From Aurantimonas sp. Leaf443 (GTDB taxonomy: Bacteria > Pseudomonadota > Alphaproteobacteria > Rhizobiales > Rhizobiaceae), in the NCBI RefSeq assembly GCF_001425575.1, contig NZ_LMRD01000001.1:397745-461744 (forward strand): a stretch of DNA of 64,000 nt, read 5' to 3'. How positions within the stretch are numbered: the first letter of the stretch is position 1; each line of letters begins with the position of its first letter. Positions 50,625 through 58,596 of the stretch are shown here, in pieces. Made by a program: the position numbers and the translations under genes. The notes beneath the pieces are model-generated. The model had not been told where the DNA came from, did not search any database, and was given only the letters and a program-made list of their open reading frames with translations.

Positions 50625-52841
50625 TCACGGCCGGGCCGTGCCGGCGGGCGGGGCCTTCGCGGCGGAGGCGAGCTGTTCGCCCTCCAGCGGGGGCGTGGTC
50701 TCCATCAGCTCGGCGATCGAGGCGAGCACGGCCTGCGTGGCCGCGGTGATGGTGGCGGGCCGCTGGGGCAGGGGCGCCCCGTCCTCGGCCTTGGCGACCT
50801 CGGCCGGCTTCTCCGGGAAGGGGTTCTCGATATAGGGGATGGGCTTGAGCTCGATGTTCTGGTGGGCGGCCTGCATGAAGCGCTGCCAGGTCATGGCCGG
50901 CAGCGTACCGCCGGTGAGCTTGTTGGTGGGCTTGAAACTGTCGTTGCCGAACCAGACGGCGGCGGTGAAGTTGCCGGTGAAGCCGGCGAACCAGCCGTCG
51001 CGATAGCCCTGCGTCGTGCCCGTCTTGCCGCCGACGCGGGTCATCGAGAGCTGCGCGCGGCGGGCCGTGCCGCTCTCGGTGACGCCGACGAGCATCTCGT
51101 TCATCGACTTGGTGGCCTCCTCGGACAGGACGCGGCGCCGGGGCGGCATGTCGCGCTGCCAGTCCCACAGGACGGCGCCCGAGGCGTCGGTCAGTTGGAC
51201 GATCGCGTGGCGGTGCGAGTCCATGCCGCCATTGACGAAGACGGCATAGGCGGTGGCCTGGTCGAGCACGGTGACCTCGCTCGTGCCGAGCGGCATGGTC
51301 TTGTCGCCGCGCAGGAAGGACTCGACGCCCATCTCGTGCGCGAGCTTGGTGACGTTGCTCATGCCGACCTTGAGGCCGAGGCGCACGGCCGGGATGTTGA
51401 GCGAGCGGGCGAGCGCGGAGGAAAGGCTCACCTTGCCGGCGAAGGAGCGGCCGTAATTCTGGGGCGACCAGCCGCCGATGGAGATCGGGCTGTCGACGAT
51501 CGTGTCGGAGGGCTTCATGCCCGCAGCCATGGCGGCGGCGTAGACATAGACCTTGAAGGACGACCCGGGCTGGCGCAGCGCCTTGGTGGCGCGGTTGAAC
51601 TGCGAGACGCCGTAGTCGCGCCCGCCGACCATGGCGCGCACGCCACCCTCGTCGTCGAGCGCGACCATCGCGCCCTCCTGGACGTCGTAGCTCTTGCCGA
51701 ACTGGCGCAGGTGGTATTCCACGGATTCGTCGGCGAGCTGCTGCAGGCCGATGTCGAGCGTGGTGCGCGCCACGAAGGTGCGCTGCGGCAGCTTGCGGGC
51801 GATGCGCTGCACCTCGTCGAAGGCGAAGTCGAGGAAGTAGTCGGGCGACTGGGTGATCGAGCGGTCGGCCGCCACGGCCGGGTTGCGGCGGGCGGCGACG
51901 ACCTGGCCCTCGGTCATCAGGCCGGAATCGACCATGGCGCTGAGGACGACGTTGGCGCGCGCGCGCGCCGCCGGCAGGTTCTTGTGCGGGGCGTAGTTGG
52001 AGGGCGCCTTGAACAGGCCCGCCAGCATGGCCGCCTCGCCGAGCGAGACGTCGCGGATGTCCTTGCCGAAGTAGAAATGGGCCGCCGCCGCCGCGCCGAA
52101 CGTGCCGCCGCCCATATAGGCGCGGTCGAGATACATCGAGAGGATCTCGCGCTTGGAGAAGTGGGTCTCCAGCCAGAGCGAGATGAAGGCCTCGTTGATC
52201 TTGCGGTCGTAGGTGCGCTCGTTGGACAGGTAGAGGTTCTTGGCGAGCTGCTGGGTGAGCGTCGAGCCGCCCTGCACCACGCCGCCGGCGCGCGCGTTCT
52301 GGCTCATGGCGCGGGCGAGGCCGTAGAAGTCGATGCCCCAATGCTCGAAGAAGCGCCGGTCCTCGGTGGCGAGCACGGCTTTCACGAAATGGTCCGGCAA
52401 TTCGTCGATCGGGACGGCGTCGGCCTTCAGGATGCCGCGCCGGCCGATCTCGTTGCCATGGCGATCGAGGAAGAGGACGGAATAGTCGGCCTGCGCGGGG
52501 AGCCCGTTCTGCGTCATGCGCATGGCGGGCTGGGCGGCGGCCAGGAGTACCACGAAGCCGACGAGGCCGAGCGTCAGACCCTCGCAGGAGAGTTCGACGA
52601 GGGCGCGGTTGAAGCCGCGCACGCGAAAGCGCCGGAAGAAGACGGTGACGCCCTCCCACCAGCCGGAAAAGGCGTGGAAGAAGCGCCAGAGGCTCGAATC
52701 GATCCAGGCATCCACCTCGATGAGGCGGGTCGGCCGGGGACGGCGGGGAAGGGGACGGGATTTGTCTGCCAAGGTCGTTGTCTGCCGCCGCCGGTCCGAC
52801 CGGTGGCGCCTCCGCGCTTTGCCAAAGAGAGCGGCCACCAT
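50625..52841 (-). CDS. Class A penicillin-binding protein (PBP1A-type)
   Basis: A 738-residue bifunctional peptidoglycan synthase. A basic cytoplasmic N-terminus precedes one membrane span (about 88-104). The glycosyltransferase domain has the catalytic E160 in TEDRRFFEHW and GGSTLTQQLAKNL at 191-202. The transpeptidase has SxxK at S427-K430, SxN at S480-N482 and KTG at 606-608. The C-terminal tail is Pro/Ala-rich. Divergent from the UPF0260 gene by 81 bases. Confidence 0.95.
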   Translation of the reverse strand: MVAALFGKARRRHRSDRRRQTTTLADKSRPLPRRPRPTRLIEVDAWIDSSLWRFFHAFSGWWEGVTVFFRRFRVRGFNRALVELSCEGLTLGLVGFVVLLAAAQPAMRMTQNGLPAQADYSVLFLDRHGNEIGRRGILKADAVPIDELPDHFVKAVLATEDRRFFEHWGIDFYGLARAMSQNARAGGVVQGGSTLTQQLAKNLYLSNERTYDRKINEAFISLWLETHFSKREILSMYLDRAYMGGGTFGAAAAAHFYFGKDIRDVSLGEAAMLAGLFKAPSNYAPHKNLPAARARANVVLSAMVDSGLMTEGQVVAARRNPAVAADRSITQSPDYFLDFAFDEVQRIARKLPQRTFVARTTLDIGLQQLADESVEYHLRQFGKSYDVQEGAMVALDDEGGVRAMVGGRDYGVSQFNRATKALRQPGSSFKVYVYAAAMAAGMKPSDTIVDSPISIGGWSPQNYGRSFAGKVSLSSALARSLNIPAVRLGLKVGMSNVTKLAHEMGVESFLRGDKTMPLGTSEVTVLDQATAYAVFVNGGMDSHRHAIVQLTDASGAVLWDWQRDMPPRRRVLSEEATKSMNEMLVGVTESGTARRAQLSMTRVGGKTGTTQGYRDGWFAGFTGNFTAAVWFGNDSFKPTNKLTGGTLPAMTWQRFMQAAHQNIELKPIPYIENPFPEKPAEVAKAEDGAPLPQRPATITAATQAVLASIAELMETTPPLEGEQLASAAKAPPAGTARP

Positions 52842-52922
52842 TTCCCTTCAGCGACGGCCAGTCTTAATCTATAGGCGCGAGGGTTGAAAAAGCACCCTCC
52901 TTTCGCATGATCTCACAGATGG

Positions 52923-53426
52923 ATGAGTGAATTGGGCCACAGTCCCTACTGGCGCACGAAGACGCTCGAACAGATGACGCCCGGCGAGTGGGAGGCGCTC
53001 TGCGACGGCTGCGGCCGCTGCTGCCTGAACAAGCTGGAGGACTGGGACACGGGCGAGATCGCCTGGACCAACGTCGCCTGCCGGCTGCTCGACGGGGACA
53101 GCTGCCGCTGCTCGGACTATGCCAACCGGCAGGCCACCGTGCCCGACTGCATCGGCCTCGACGCGGCGGCGGTGCGCGCGCTGACCTGGCTGCCGCCGAC
53201 CTGCGGCTACCGGCTCGTGCGCGAGGGGCGCGATCTCTACTGGTGGCACCATCTCGTCTCGGGCGACGCCGAGACCGTGCACCAGGCCGGCATCTCGGTG
53301 CGCGGGCGCACGATCTCGGAAGAGGGCATGGACCCCGAGGCGCTCGAGGACCACCTCGCGCCCTGGCCCGGCGAGGACCCGATGGAGGGCGGCCGTGAGG
53401 ACGGCAGGATCGGGAAACATCGCTGA
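52923..53426 (+). CDS. UPF0260 (YcgN-type) cysteine-cluster protein
   Basis: A 167-residue protein with [14 protein letters not shown] near residue 28 and further paired cysteines ([20 protein letters not shown]), the pattern of the YcgN/UPF0260 family, which probably binds zinc or an Fe-S cluster. Family function is unsettled. It is the last host gene before the gene transfer agent cluster, which begins with a promoter only 15 bases after its stop. Confidence 0.92.
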   Translation: MSELGHSPYWRTKTLEQMTPGEWEALCDGCGRCCLNKLEDWDTGEIAWTNVACRLLDGDSCRCSDYANRQATVPDCIGLDAAAVRALTWLPPTCGYRLVREGRDLYWWHHLVSGDAETVHQAGISVRGRTISEEGMDPEALEDHLAPWPGEDPMEGGREDGRIGKHR

Positions 53427-53440
53427 TATGAAAATATTCC

Positions 53441-53469
53441 TTGACGCCGTGACGGTGCTCGGGTAGGGT
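53441..53469 (+). promoter_or_regulatory. Sigma-70-type promoter of the gene transfer agent cluster
   Basis: TTGACG (53441-53446) and TAGGGT (53464-53469) with an ideal 17-base spacer, in an AT-richer patch right after the UPF0260 gene. It would transcribe a leader with a hairpin and then the terminase genes. Confidence 0.6.
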
Positions 53470-53489
53470 TCAGCCACAGTCGGAGACTT

Positions 53490-53524
53490 GCGAGAGCGGC
53501 AGAGCGGTGCTTCGCCGCTCTCGC
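53490..53524 (+). other. Leader hairpin between the GTA promoter and first gene
   Basis: An 11-bp perfect stem (GCGAGAGCGGC with GCCGCTCTCGC) with a 13-base loop, followed by GTTTCG. It lies about 14 bases after the expected transcription start and 70 bases before the first start codon, so it could act as an attenuator or protect the 5' end. Confidence 0.5.
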
Positions 53525-53595
53525 GTTTCGAGGGCTCCATCGACGGAAGGCGAGGCCTTTCAGCGTGGTGGCCGGCGGGATCGAGGAGGGATGCC

Positions 53596-54009
53596 ATGCT
53601 GCTCGCCGAACGCCTGATGGTGGTGCTGAAGCGCGAGATCGGGCATCTGGAGGCCGAGAGCAAGGAATTCAGTCCGCGACGGCGGGCGGGCGATCGGGAC
53701 GCGGCGGGGAGCGCCTCGCCGGACGACGACACGGTCGTCACCCGCAAGGGCGCCAGGGTGGCGGCAAGCACCGCGGCGAGTCGCAGCAAGGAGCGGATCG
53801 AGACCCTCGGGCAGATGACGCGCTCGCTCGAGAAGCTCCTCGAACTCGTCGGGCTGGAGCGCCGGACCGCCTCGCCCGACGGCGAGGCCGACGCGCTGGA
53901 GCGGCTGCGCGAGGAGATGATGGCGCGCCTTCGCAGCCTCGACGCCAAGCGCGGCGGGGCGCAGGGCCTCTTCGGCCCGGCGGCTGCCGAGACGGGCGAG
54001 GGCGCTTGA
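53596..54009 (+). CDS. Putative GTA small terminase (g1-like)
   Basis: A 137-residue, charged and helical protein starting MLLAERLMVVLKREI, with a strong GGAGGG site 5 bases before the ATG; the longer in-frame start would run through the leader hairpin. A coiled-coil-like stretch spans residues 60-120. In the R. capsulatus GTA the gene in this place (g1) encodes the small terminase; the assignment rests on position and size, because sequence is poorly conserved. It overlaps the large terminase. Confidence 0.65.
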   Translation: MLLAERLMVVLKREIGHLEAESKEFSPRRRAGDRDAAGSASPDDDTVVTRKGARVAASTAASRSKERIETLGQMTRSLEKLLELVGLERRTASPDGEADALERLREEMMARLRSLDAKRGGAQGLFGPAAAETGEGA

Positions 54010-55322
54010 GCGGGCCGGAGGCCGGAGAGGACGCCGGCCGGTTCTGGCCGGATGTGCGGGCCGTCCTCGACGACTATCCCGCCCCGGTCGTCGCGCGCTC
54101 GGTGCCGGACTGGCCGGTGCTGGCGCGGCGCGAGCAGCTGCCGCCGCCGGGCGACTGGCGGCAGTGGCTGATCCTGGGCGGGCGCGGCTCGGGCAAGACG
54201 CGGGCGGGGGCGGAATGGATCCGGGCGCTGGCGCTCGGTGCCGCGCCGCTCGCCGAGCGCGCGCACGGGCGGATCGCGCTTCTCGCCGAGACGCTGGGCG
54301 ACGCGCGCGAGGTGATGGTCGACGGCGAGAGCGGGCTCCTCGGGCTCGAAGGGCCGGGACGGCCCAGCTTCGAGGCGAGCCGGCGCCGGCTGGTGTTTCC
54401 GAACGGGGCGATCGCGCAGATCTTCTCCTCGGAAGACCCGGAGGCGCTGCGCGGCTACCAGTTCGACGCCGCCTGGGGCGACGAACTCGGCAAGTGGGTG
54501 CACGGGCAGGACTGTTTCGACAATCTGCAGCTGGCGCTGCGGCTGGGCGAGCGTCCGCGCGCCCTGTTCACGACGACGCCGCGCGCCGTGCCGCTGCTGC
54601 GCCGGCTCCTCTCGGACCCGGCGACGGCGGTGACGCGCATGCGCACGGCCGACAACGCCGCCCATCTCGGCCGCGGCTTCGTGGCCGCCATGGAGGCGCG
54701 CTACGGCGGCACGCGGCTCGGGCGCCAGGAACTCGACGGGGCGATGATCGAGGCGCGCGAGGACGCGCTGTTCGACATCGCCGATATCGAGCGACGCCGC
54801 CTGCGCGCGGCGCCCGAGCTCCGGCGCATCGTGGTGGCGGTGGACCCGCCGGCCAGCGCCACGGCGCGCTCGGACGCCTGCGGCATCGTCGCCGCCGGCC
54901 TGTGCGCGCAGGGCGTGGCGCATGTCCTGGCCGATCGCAGCCGGGCCCGGGCCAAGCCGCACGAATGGGCGGACGCGGCGGTGGCGCTCTATCGCGAGTT
55001 CCAGGCCGACCGGATCGTCGCCGAGGTGAACCAGGGCGGCGACATGGTGGAGGCGGTGATCCGGGCGCGGGCCGCCGACGTGCCCGTGCGCGCCGTGCGG
55101 GCGACGCGCGGCAAGTGGCTGCGCGCCGAGCCGGTGGCCGCGCTCTACGAGCAGGGACGCGTGCGCCATGTCGGGCCCTTTCCCGAACTCGAGGAGGAAA
55201 TGGCCGATTTCGGCCCCGACGGCCTCAGCGGCGGCCGCTCGCCGGACCGGCTCGACGCCCTGGTCTGGGCCGTGACGGCGCTGACCGGACTTGTCCCCGA
55301 GCCGCGCGTGCGGGGACTTTGA
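54006..55322 (+). CDS. GTA large terminase (g2-like)
   Basis: A 438-residue packaging motor. Walker A GGRGSGKT is at residues 58-65, the Walker B/acidic region is AAWGDELGKW, and the nuclease domain shows acidic residues in VAVDPPAS, VAEVNQGGD and RLDALVWA. It pumps DNA into heads and cuts it. The start is TTG inside the upstream stop (TTGA overlap). In known GTAs the portal follows at once; here about 1 kb of foreign-looking DNA intervenes. Confidence 0.93.
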   Translation: MSGPEAGEDAGRFWPDVRAVLDDYPAPVVARSVPDWPVLARREQLPPPGDWRQWLILGGRGSGKTRAGAEWIRALALGAAPLAERAHGRIALLAETLGDAREVMVDGESGLLGLEGPGRPSFEASRRRLVFPNGAIAQIFSSEDPEALRGYQFDAAWGDELGKWVHGQDCFDNLQLALRLGERPRALFTTTPRAVPLLRRLLSDPATAVTRMRTADNAAHLGRGFVAAMEARYGGTRLGRQELDGAMIEAREDALFDIADIERRRLRAAPELRRIVVAVDPPASATARSDACGIVAAGLCAQGVAHVLADRSRARAKPHEWADAAVALYREFQADRIVAEVNQGGDMVEAVIRARAADVPVRAVRATRGKWLRAEPVAALYEQGRVRHVGPFPELEEEMADFGPDGLSGGRSPDRLDALVWAVTALTGLVPEPRVRGL

Positions 55323-55428
55323 GCGGGTTGTTGCAACCTAAGGGAGAGTGCTCTATCTGCCGGGGTGAGAATGCGAACATCCAGAGGCTGGACGTCGGGA
55401 TCGAATGTTTCGTTGTGCCCTGACGGAA

Positions 55429-55896
55429 ATGGACACACTGGACTTTTCGATCACCTCGAACGGATCGAGTGTCATCGCGCAGTTGCCGATCGGCTTCGAT
55501 GTCGAGACGGGGGCCAGATTTTCGGCGATGGTGGCGATGGAAGCCGTGCCGGCCCATGGTCCCGAGACCAGGGAACTGATCTTCTGCCTTCTTGAGTACG
55601 ATCACGAGAGCGATACGTTCGACCAGATATGGGACGGCCTAGCCACCCGTCGTAAAATTCCGGACATCGCCCATCGCGGCGCGATCTTCGCGGCAGTTCA
55701 GCAGATGACACGGGCCTTGATTGACGACGTTGAACCGCTCGTTGTAACTATGTCCACGCACACAGCGTATCTGCCAGACAAAGCGCTGGCGAAATATACA
55801 CGGATCGCTGCCAGCCTATGGGATGCGGGCTACCGAGCCGGCAAGACCGATATATGGCATGGGCGTCATTTCTGGATCATGGAACGGGTTCGATGA
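55429..55896 (+). CDS. Unknown protein in an island between GTA terminase and portal (155 aa)
   Basis: A 155-residue soluble protein (163 if the ATG at 55405 is used). It starts MDTLDFSITSNGSSV and ends in IWHGRHFWIMERVR. It is acidic, with Asp/Glu, Ile, Tyr and Met more frequent than in neighbours, and the codons use A/T in third position far more often, so it is visibly less GC-rich. I do not recognise it. No GTA gene is known at this place. TTGTTG-17-CTCTAT at 55328-55356 could be a weak promoter. It looks like cargo carried within the cluster. Confidence 0.75.
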   Translation: MDTLDFSITSNGSSVIAQLPIGFDVETGARFSAMVAMEAVPAHGPETRELIFCLLEYDHESDTFDQIWDGLATRRKIPDIAHRGAIFAAVQQMTRALIDDVEPLVVTMSTHTAYLPDKALAKYTRIAASLWDAGYRAGKTDIWHGRHFWIMERVR

Positions 55897-55965
55897 ACTG
55901 GCCGTTGAAAATCTGATCGTTTGAACCAGATTTATCCCATCTCGCGTGTCGAGAGGACCTTCGAA

Positions 55966-56154
55966 ATGACAATGCCCCCGATCGATCGAGATCTCCAGAT
56001 CAGTCTCATGAAGGATGCCGAAGCGCGTCTCGCTTCGATCGTCGATCGCTACTTGAGCGTTCCGATCGTTCGCGAGGCCGCCAGGACCTGTGCCTTCGAA
56101 AGCACTGCGCCCGGGTTCACATCCCGCCGGGTGAGGGTTCCCCGCGCCGGCTAA
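55966..56154 (+). CDS. Second small unknown protein of the GTA island (62 aa)
   Basis: A 62-residue frame starting MTMPPIDRDLQISLMKDAE with AGAGGA 8 bases upstream. The middle (residues 12-40) is likely helical; the end is basic (SRRVRVPRAG). It follows the first island gene by 69 bases, in a gap with a 7-bp inverted repeat (AAATCTG at 55909 and CAGATTT at 55927), and ends 29 bases before an intrinsic terminator. Function unknown; could be a partner of the gene before it. Confidence 0.55.
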   Translation: MTMPPIDRDLQISLMKDAEARLASIVDRYLSVPIVREAARTCAFESTAPGFTSRRVRVPRAG

Positions 56155-56183
56155 GACGCGTCCGTTCAAGAGTCAGCCATGAC

Positions 56184-56217
56184 ACGGCCCCGCCTGAAAG
56201 CGGGGCCGTTTTCGTTT
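56184..56217 (+). terminator. Intrinsic terminator closing the GTA island
   Basis: A 10-bp stem (ACGGCCCCGC with GCGGGGCCGT), CTGAAA loop and a TTTTCGTTT tail, 29 bases after the second island gene. It lies before the portal gene, so it should stop transcription coming from the terminase genes unless there is read-through. The 103 bases from here to the portal show no strong promoter. Confidence 0.92.
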
Positions 56218-56320
56218 CAGGCACAGTCGTTCGTCGCGATCAGCATTCCCTTGTCGGGCTGGCGAGCGCCGGCCTGCGGATGCCGAGCGCGATCCGTCAT
56301 CGTTCATCGAGGAGAGACAC

Positions 56321-57529
56321 ATGGGGCTGCGATCCTTCATCGCGGGCCGGCGCACGGCTGCGCTGGCGGCGCCGGAGGCGAAGGCGGCGGGGCCGGCGTT
56401 CAACGGCGGGGCGCTGGTGTTCTCCGGACCGGGGCCGGGCTCGGCGAGCGACTGGAGCGAGCGCTCTTACGAGGCGCAGGCGCGGCTGGGGTTCATGCAG
56501 AACCCGGTCGTCTATCGCTGCCTGCGGCTGGTGGCGCAGAGCGTCTCGGCCATGCCGCCGCTGCTCTATCGCGGCGGGCGGGAACTGGAGGGGCACGCGA
56601 TCCTCGACCTCCTGCGCCGGCCGAACGCGGCGATGGACCGGGCGAGTTTCCTGGAGACGCTGTGCGGGCATCTCCTCCTCTCGGGGAGCGCCTATGTGGA
56701 GGCGGCGGTGCTGGGCGGAGAGGTGCGGGCGCTGCATCTCCTGCGCCCGGACCGGGTGCGGATCGTGTCCGGCGCCGATGGCTGGCCGCTCGCCTACGAA
56801 TATCGCGCCGGCCGCCTCGTGCGGCGCATCGCGGCGGAGGAGGCGGAGGACGGGGGACCGTCGCGGCTGCTGCACCTTCGCGAGTTCCATCCGCTCAGCG
56901 ACGGGGCCGGCTTCTCGCCGCTCGGGGCGGCGCAGGGGGCGCTGGAGCTTCACAACGCCGCCGGGCGCTGGAACCGGGCGCTCCTGGAGAACTCGGCGCG
57001 GCCCTCGGGGGCGCTGGTCTACCAGCCGGGCGACGGCTCGAACCTCTCGGCCGACCAGTTCGACCGGCTGAAGGCGGAACTGGAGAGCGGCTATTCGGGT
57101 GCGGCGGCGGCCGGGCGGCCGATGCTGCTCGAGGGCGGGCTGGACTGGAAGGCGATGGGCCTTTCGCCGAAGGACATGGATTTCGCCGAGGCGCGCAACG
57201 GCGCGGCCCGTGACATCGCGCTCGCCTTCGGTGTGCCGCCGATGCTGCTCGGCATTCCCGGCGACAACACCTATGCGAACTACCAGGAGGCCAACCGCGC
57301 CTTCTACCGCGCGACCGCGCTGCCGCTGGCGAACCGCCTTCTGGGAACCCTCGGCGACTGGCTCGGCGCCTTCTTCGAGGCACCGGACCTGCAGCTCGTG
57401 CCCGATCTCGACCGCGTGGAAGGCCTCTCGGCGGAACGCGAGGCGCTGTGGTCGCGGATCGGGGCGGCGGGTTTCCTGACGGATGACGAGAAGCGCGAGG
57501 CGGTCGGCTACGGTCCGCGCGCGCTCTGA
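56321..57529 (+). CDS. GTA portal protein (g3-like)
   Basis: A 402-residue HK97-type portal that forms the DNA entry ring. Family landmarks are NPVVYRCLRLVAQSVSAMPPLLYR near residue 60, RPNAAMDRASFLE, RPSGALVYQ near residue 227 and FGVPPMLLGIPGDNTYANYQEANRAFYR near residue 305. AGGAGAGAC lies just before the ATG. It is the first structural gene downstream of the island, and has a gap of about 165 bases before the next gene. Confidence 0.93.
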   Translation: MGLRSFIAGRRTAALAAPEAKAAGPAFNGGALVFSGPGPGSASDWSERSYEAQARLGFMQNPVVYRCLRLVAQSVSAMPPLLYRGGRELEGHAILDLLRRPNAAMDRASFLETLCGHLLLSGSAYVEAAVLGGEVRALHLLRPDRVRIVSGADGWPLAYEYRAGRLVRRIAAEEAEDGGPSRLLHLREFHPLSDGAGFSPLGAAQGALELHNAAGRWNRALLENSARPSGALVYQPGDGSNLSADQFDRLKAELESGYSGAAAAGRPMLLEGGLDWKAMGLSPKDMDFAEARNGAARDIALAFGVPPMLLGIPGDNTYANYQEANRAFYRATALPLANRLLGTLGDWLGAFFEAPDLQLVPDLDRVEGLSAEREALWSRIGAAGFLTDDEKREAVGYGPRAL

Positions 57530-57694
57530 CCGCGCAGCGGCGGCGAGGCTTGCGGCCGCCAAAGAAGAAGGCGGGCCCGCCAAGCAGCGACCCGCCTCGA
57601 ATTGACTGCGACACCAATGATTTCAGGACACGCGCAAGATGCAGGGCCGACCGCCCGGTGTCAATGCGCCCGCTTGCCCCAACGGGAGGTTCCG

Positions 57695-58033
57695 ATGAGC
57701 AACGAGCCCTTGTCCGAACTCGCGTTCTGGACGGCGCGCCTTGCGGGCGCGGCGGCCGGCTCGGCGATCTCGGTGGCCTATCTCCTGCCGCATACGAGGC
57801 GGGAGGCGGCGACGCGGTTCCTGATCGGCGTGGTGACCGGCCTCGTCTTCGGACCGCCGGCGGGACTGATGCTGGCCGAGCGTTTCGGCATCGACGGCGT
57901 GCTCTCGCTGGCCGAGGTCTCCGTGATGGGATCGGCCGCCGCCAGCCTCTCGGCCTGGTGGGCGCTCGGCATCCTGTCGCGCCTCGCCGCAGGCGTCGGG
58001 CGGCGCACCGGCGGGGAGGGCGACGCGCGATGA
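57695..58033 (+). CDS. DUF6107 family GTA membrane protein (g3.5-like)
   Basis: A 112-residue protein with three probable membrane spans (about residues 13-30, 40-62 and 72-98). It sits between portal and protease, where the small g3.5 frame of R. capsulatus GTA lies, and matches DUF6107 proteins of rhizobial clusters. GGGAGG is 6 bases before the ATG. Its stop overlaps the protease start by four bases. Role unknown. Confidence 0.78.
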   Translation: MSNEPLSELAFWTARLAGAAAGSAISVAYLLPHTRREAATRFLIGVVTGLVFGPPAGLMLAERFGIDGVLSLAEVSVMGSAAASLSAWWALGILSRLAAGVGRRTGGEGDAR

Positions 58034-58557
58034 GCGGCATTCCCGGAAACGCCGACGCCGCGCGGGTCCAGGGCTATGCCGCGCTCTTCGAACGCACCGA
58101 TCTTTCCGGCGACGTGATCGAGGCCGGCGCCTTCCGCGCCAGTCTGCTCGCCAGGGGCGCGGGCGGCGTGCGGATGCTGTGGCAGCACGATCCGGCCCGA
58201 CCGATCGGCATCTGGACGCGGATCCGCGAGGACGTGCGCGGCCTTGCCGTGGAAGGGCGGCTCGCGATGGAGACGCAGGGCGGGCGCGAGGCGGCCGCGC
58301 TCGTCGCGGCCGGCGCCCTCGACGGCCTCTCCATCGGCTTCCGGCCGAAGGTCTCCCGGCGCGGGGCGGGGCGGGCGGGCCGGCGCCTCCTCAGCGTCGA
58401 TCTCTGGGAGATCTCGCTCGTGACGTTTCCCATGCAGGAGGGCGCGCGCATGGTGCTGCCGGCGCCGCCGCTCGGGCCCCCGGTCCTCGACGACCCGAGC
58501 CTTCTCGCGCTGCAGCTTCGCGCCGCCGCACGACGGATCGCCGCGCCGGTCCACTGA
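58030..58557 (+). CDS. GTA HK97-type prohead protease (g4-like)
   Basis: A 175-residue serine protease that matures the capsid. It has GYAALFERTDLSGDVIEAGAF at residues 15-35, the catalytic His in MLWQHDPARPIG, the Ser in DGLSIGF and the VDLWEISLVTFPM strand, in canonical order. The start overlaps the upstream stop (ATGA). Confidence 0.93.
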   Translation: MSGIPGNADAARVQGYAALFERTDLSGDVIEAGAFRASLLARGAGGVRMLWQHDPARPIGIWTRIREDVRGLAVEGRLAMETQGGREAAALVAAGALDGLSIGFRPKVSRRGAGRAGRRLLSVDLWEISLVTFPMQEGARMVLPAPPLGPPVLDDPSLLALQLRAAARRIAAPVH

Positions 58558-58596
58558 CCGGTCGCGTGCCCACACCCCCAAGCCAAGGAGAACCCG

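Noticed and set aside
50550-52874. Plus-strand frame of 774 codons opposite the penicillin-binding protein
   Set aside because: Antisense shadow; the minus strand has all catalytic motifs of a class A penicillin-binding protein.
57569-57597. Possible terminator between portal and g3.5
   Set aside because: GGCGGG/CCCGCC can pair but the T-run follows only on the minus strand, where no gene is transcribed.
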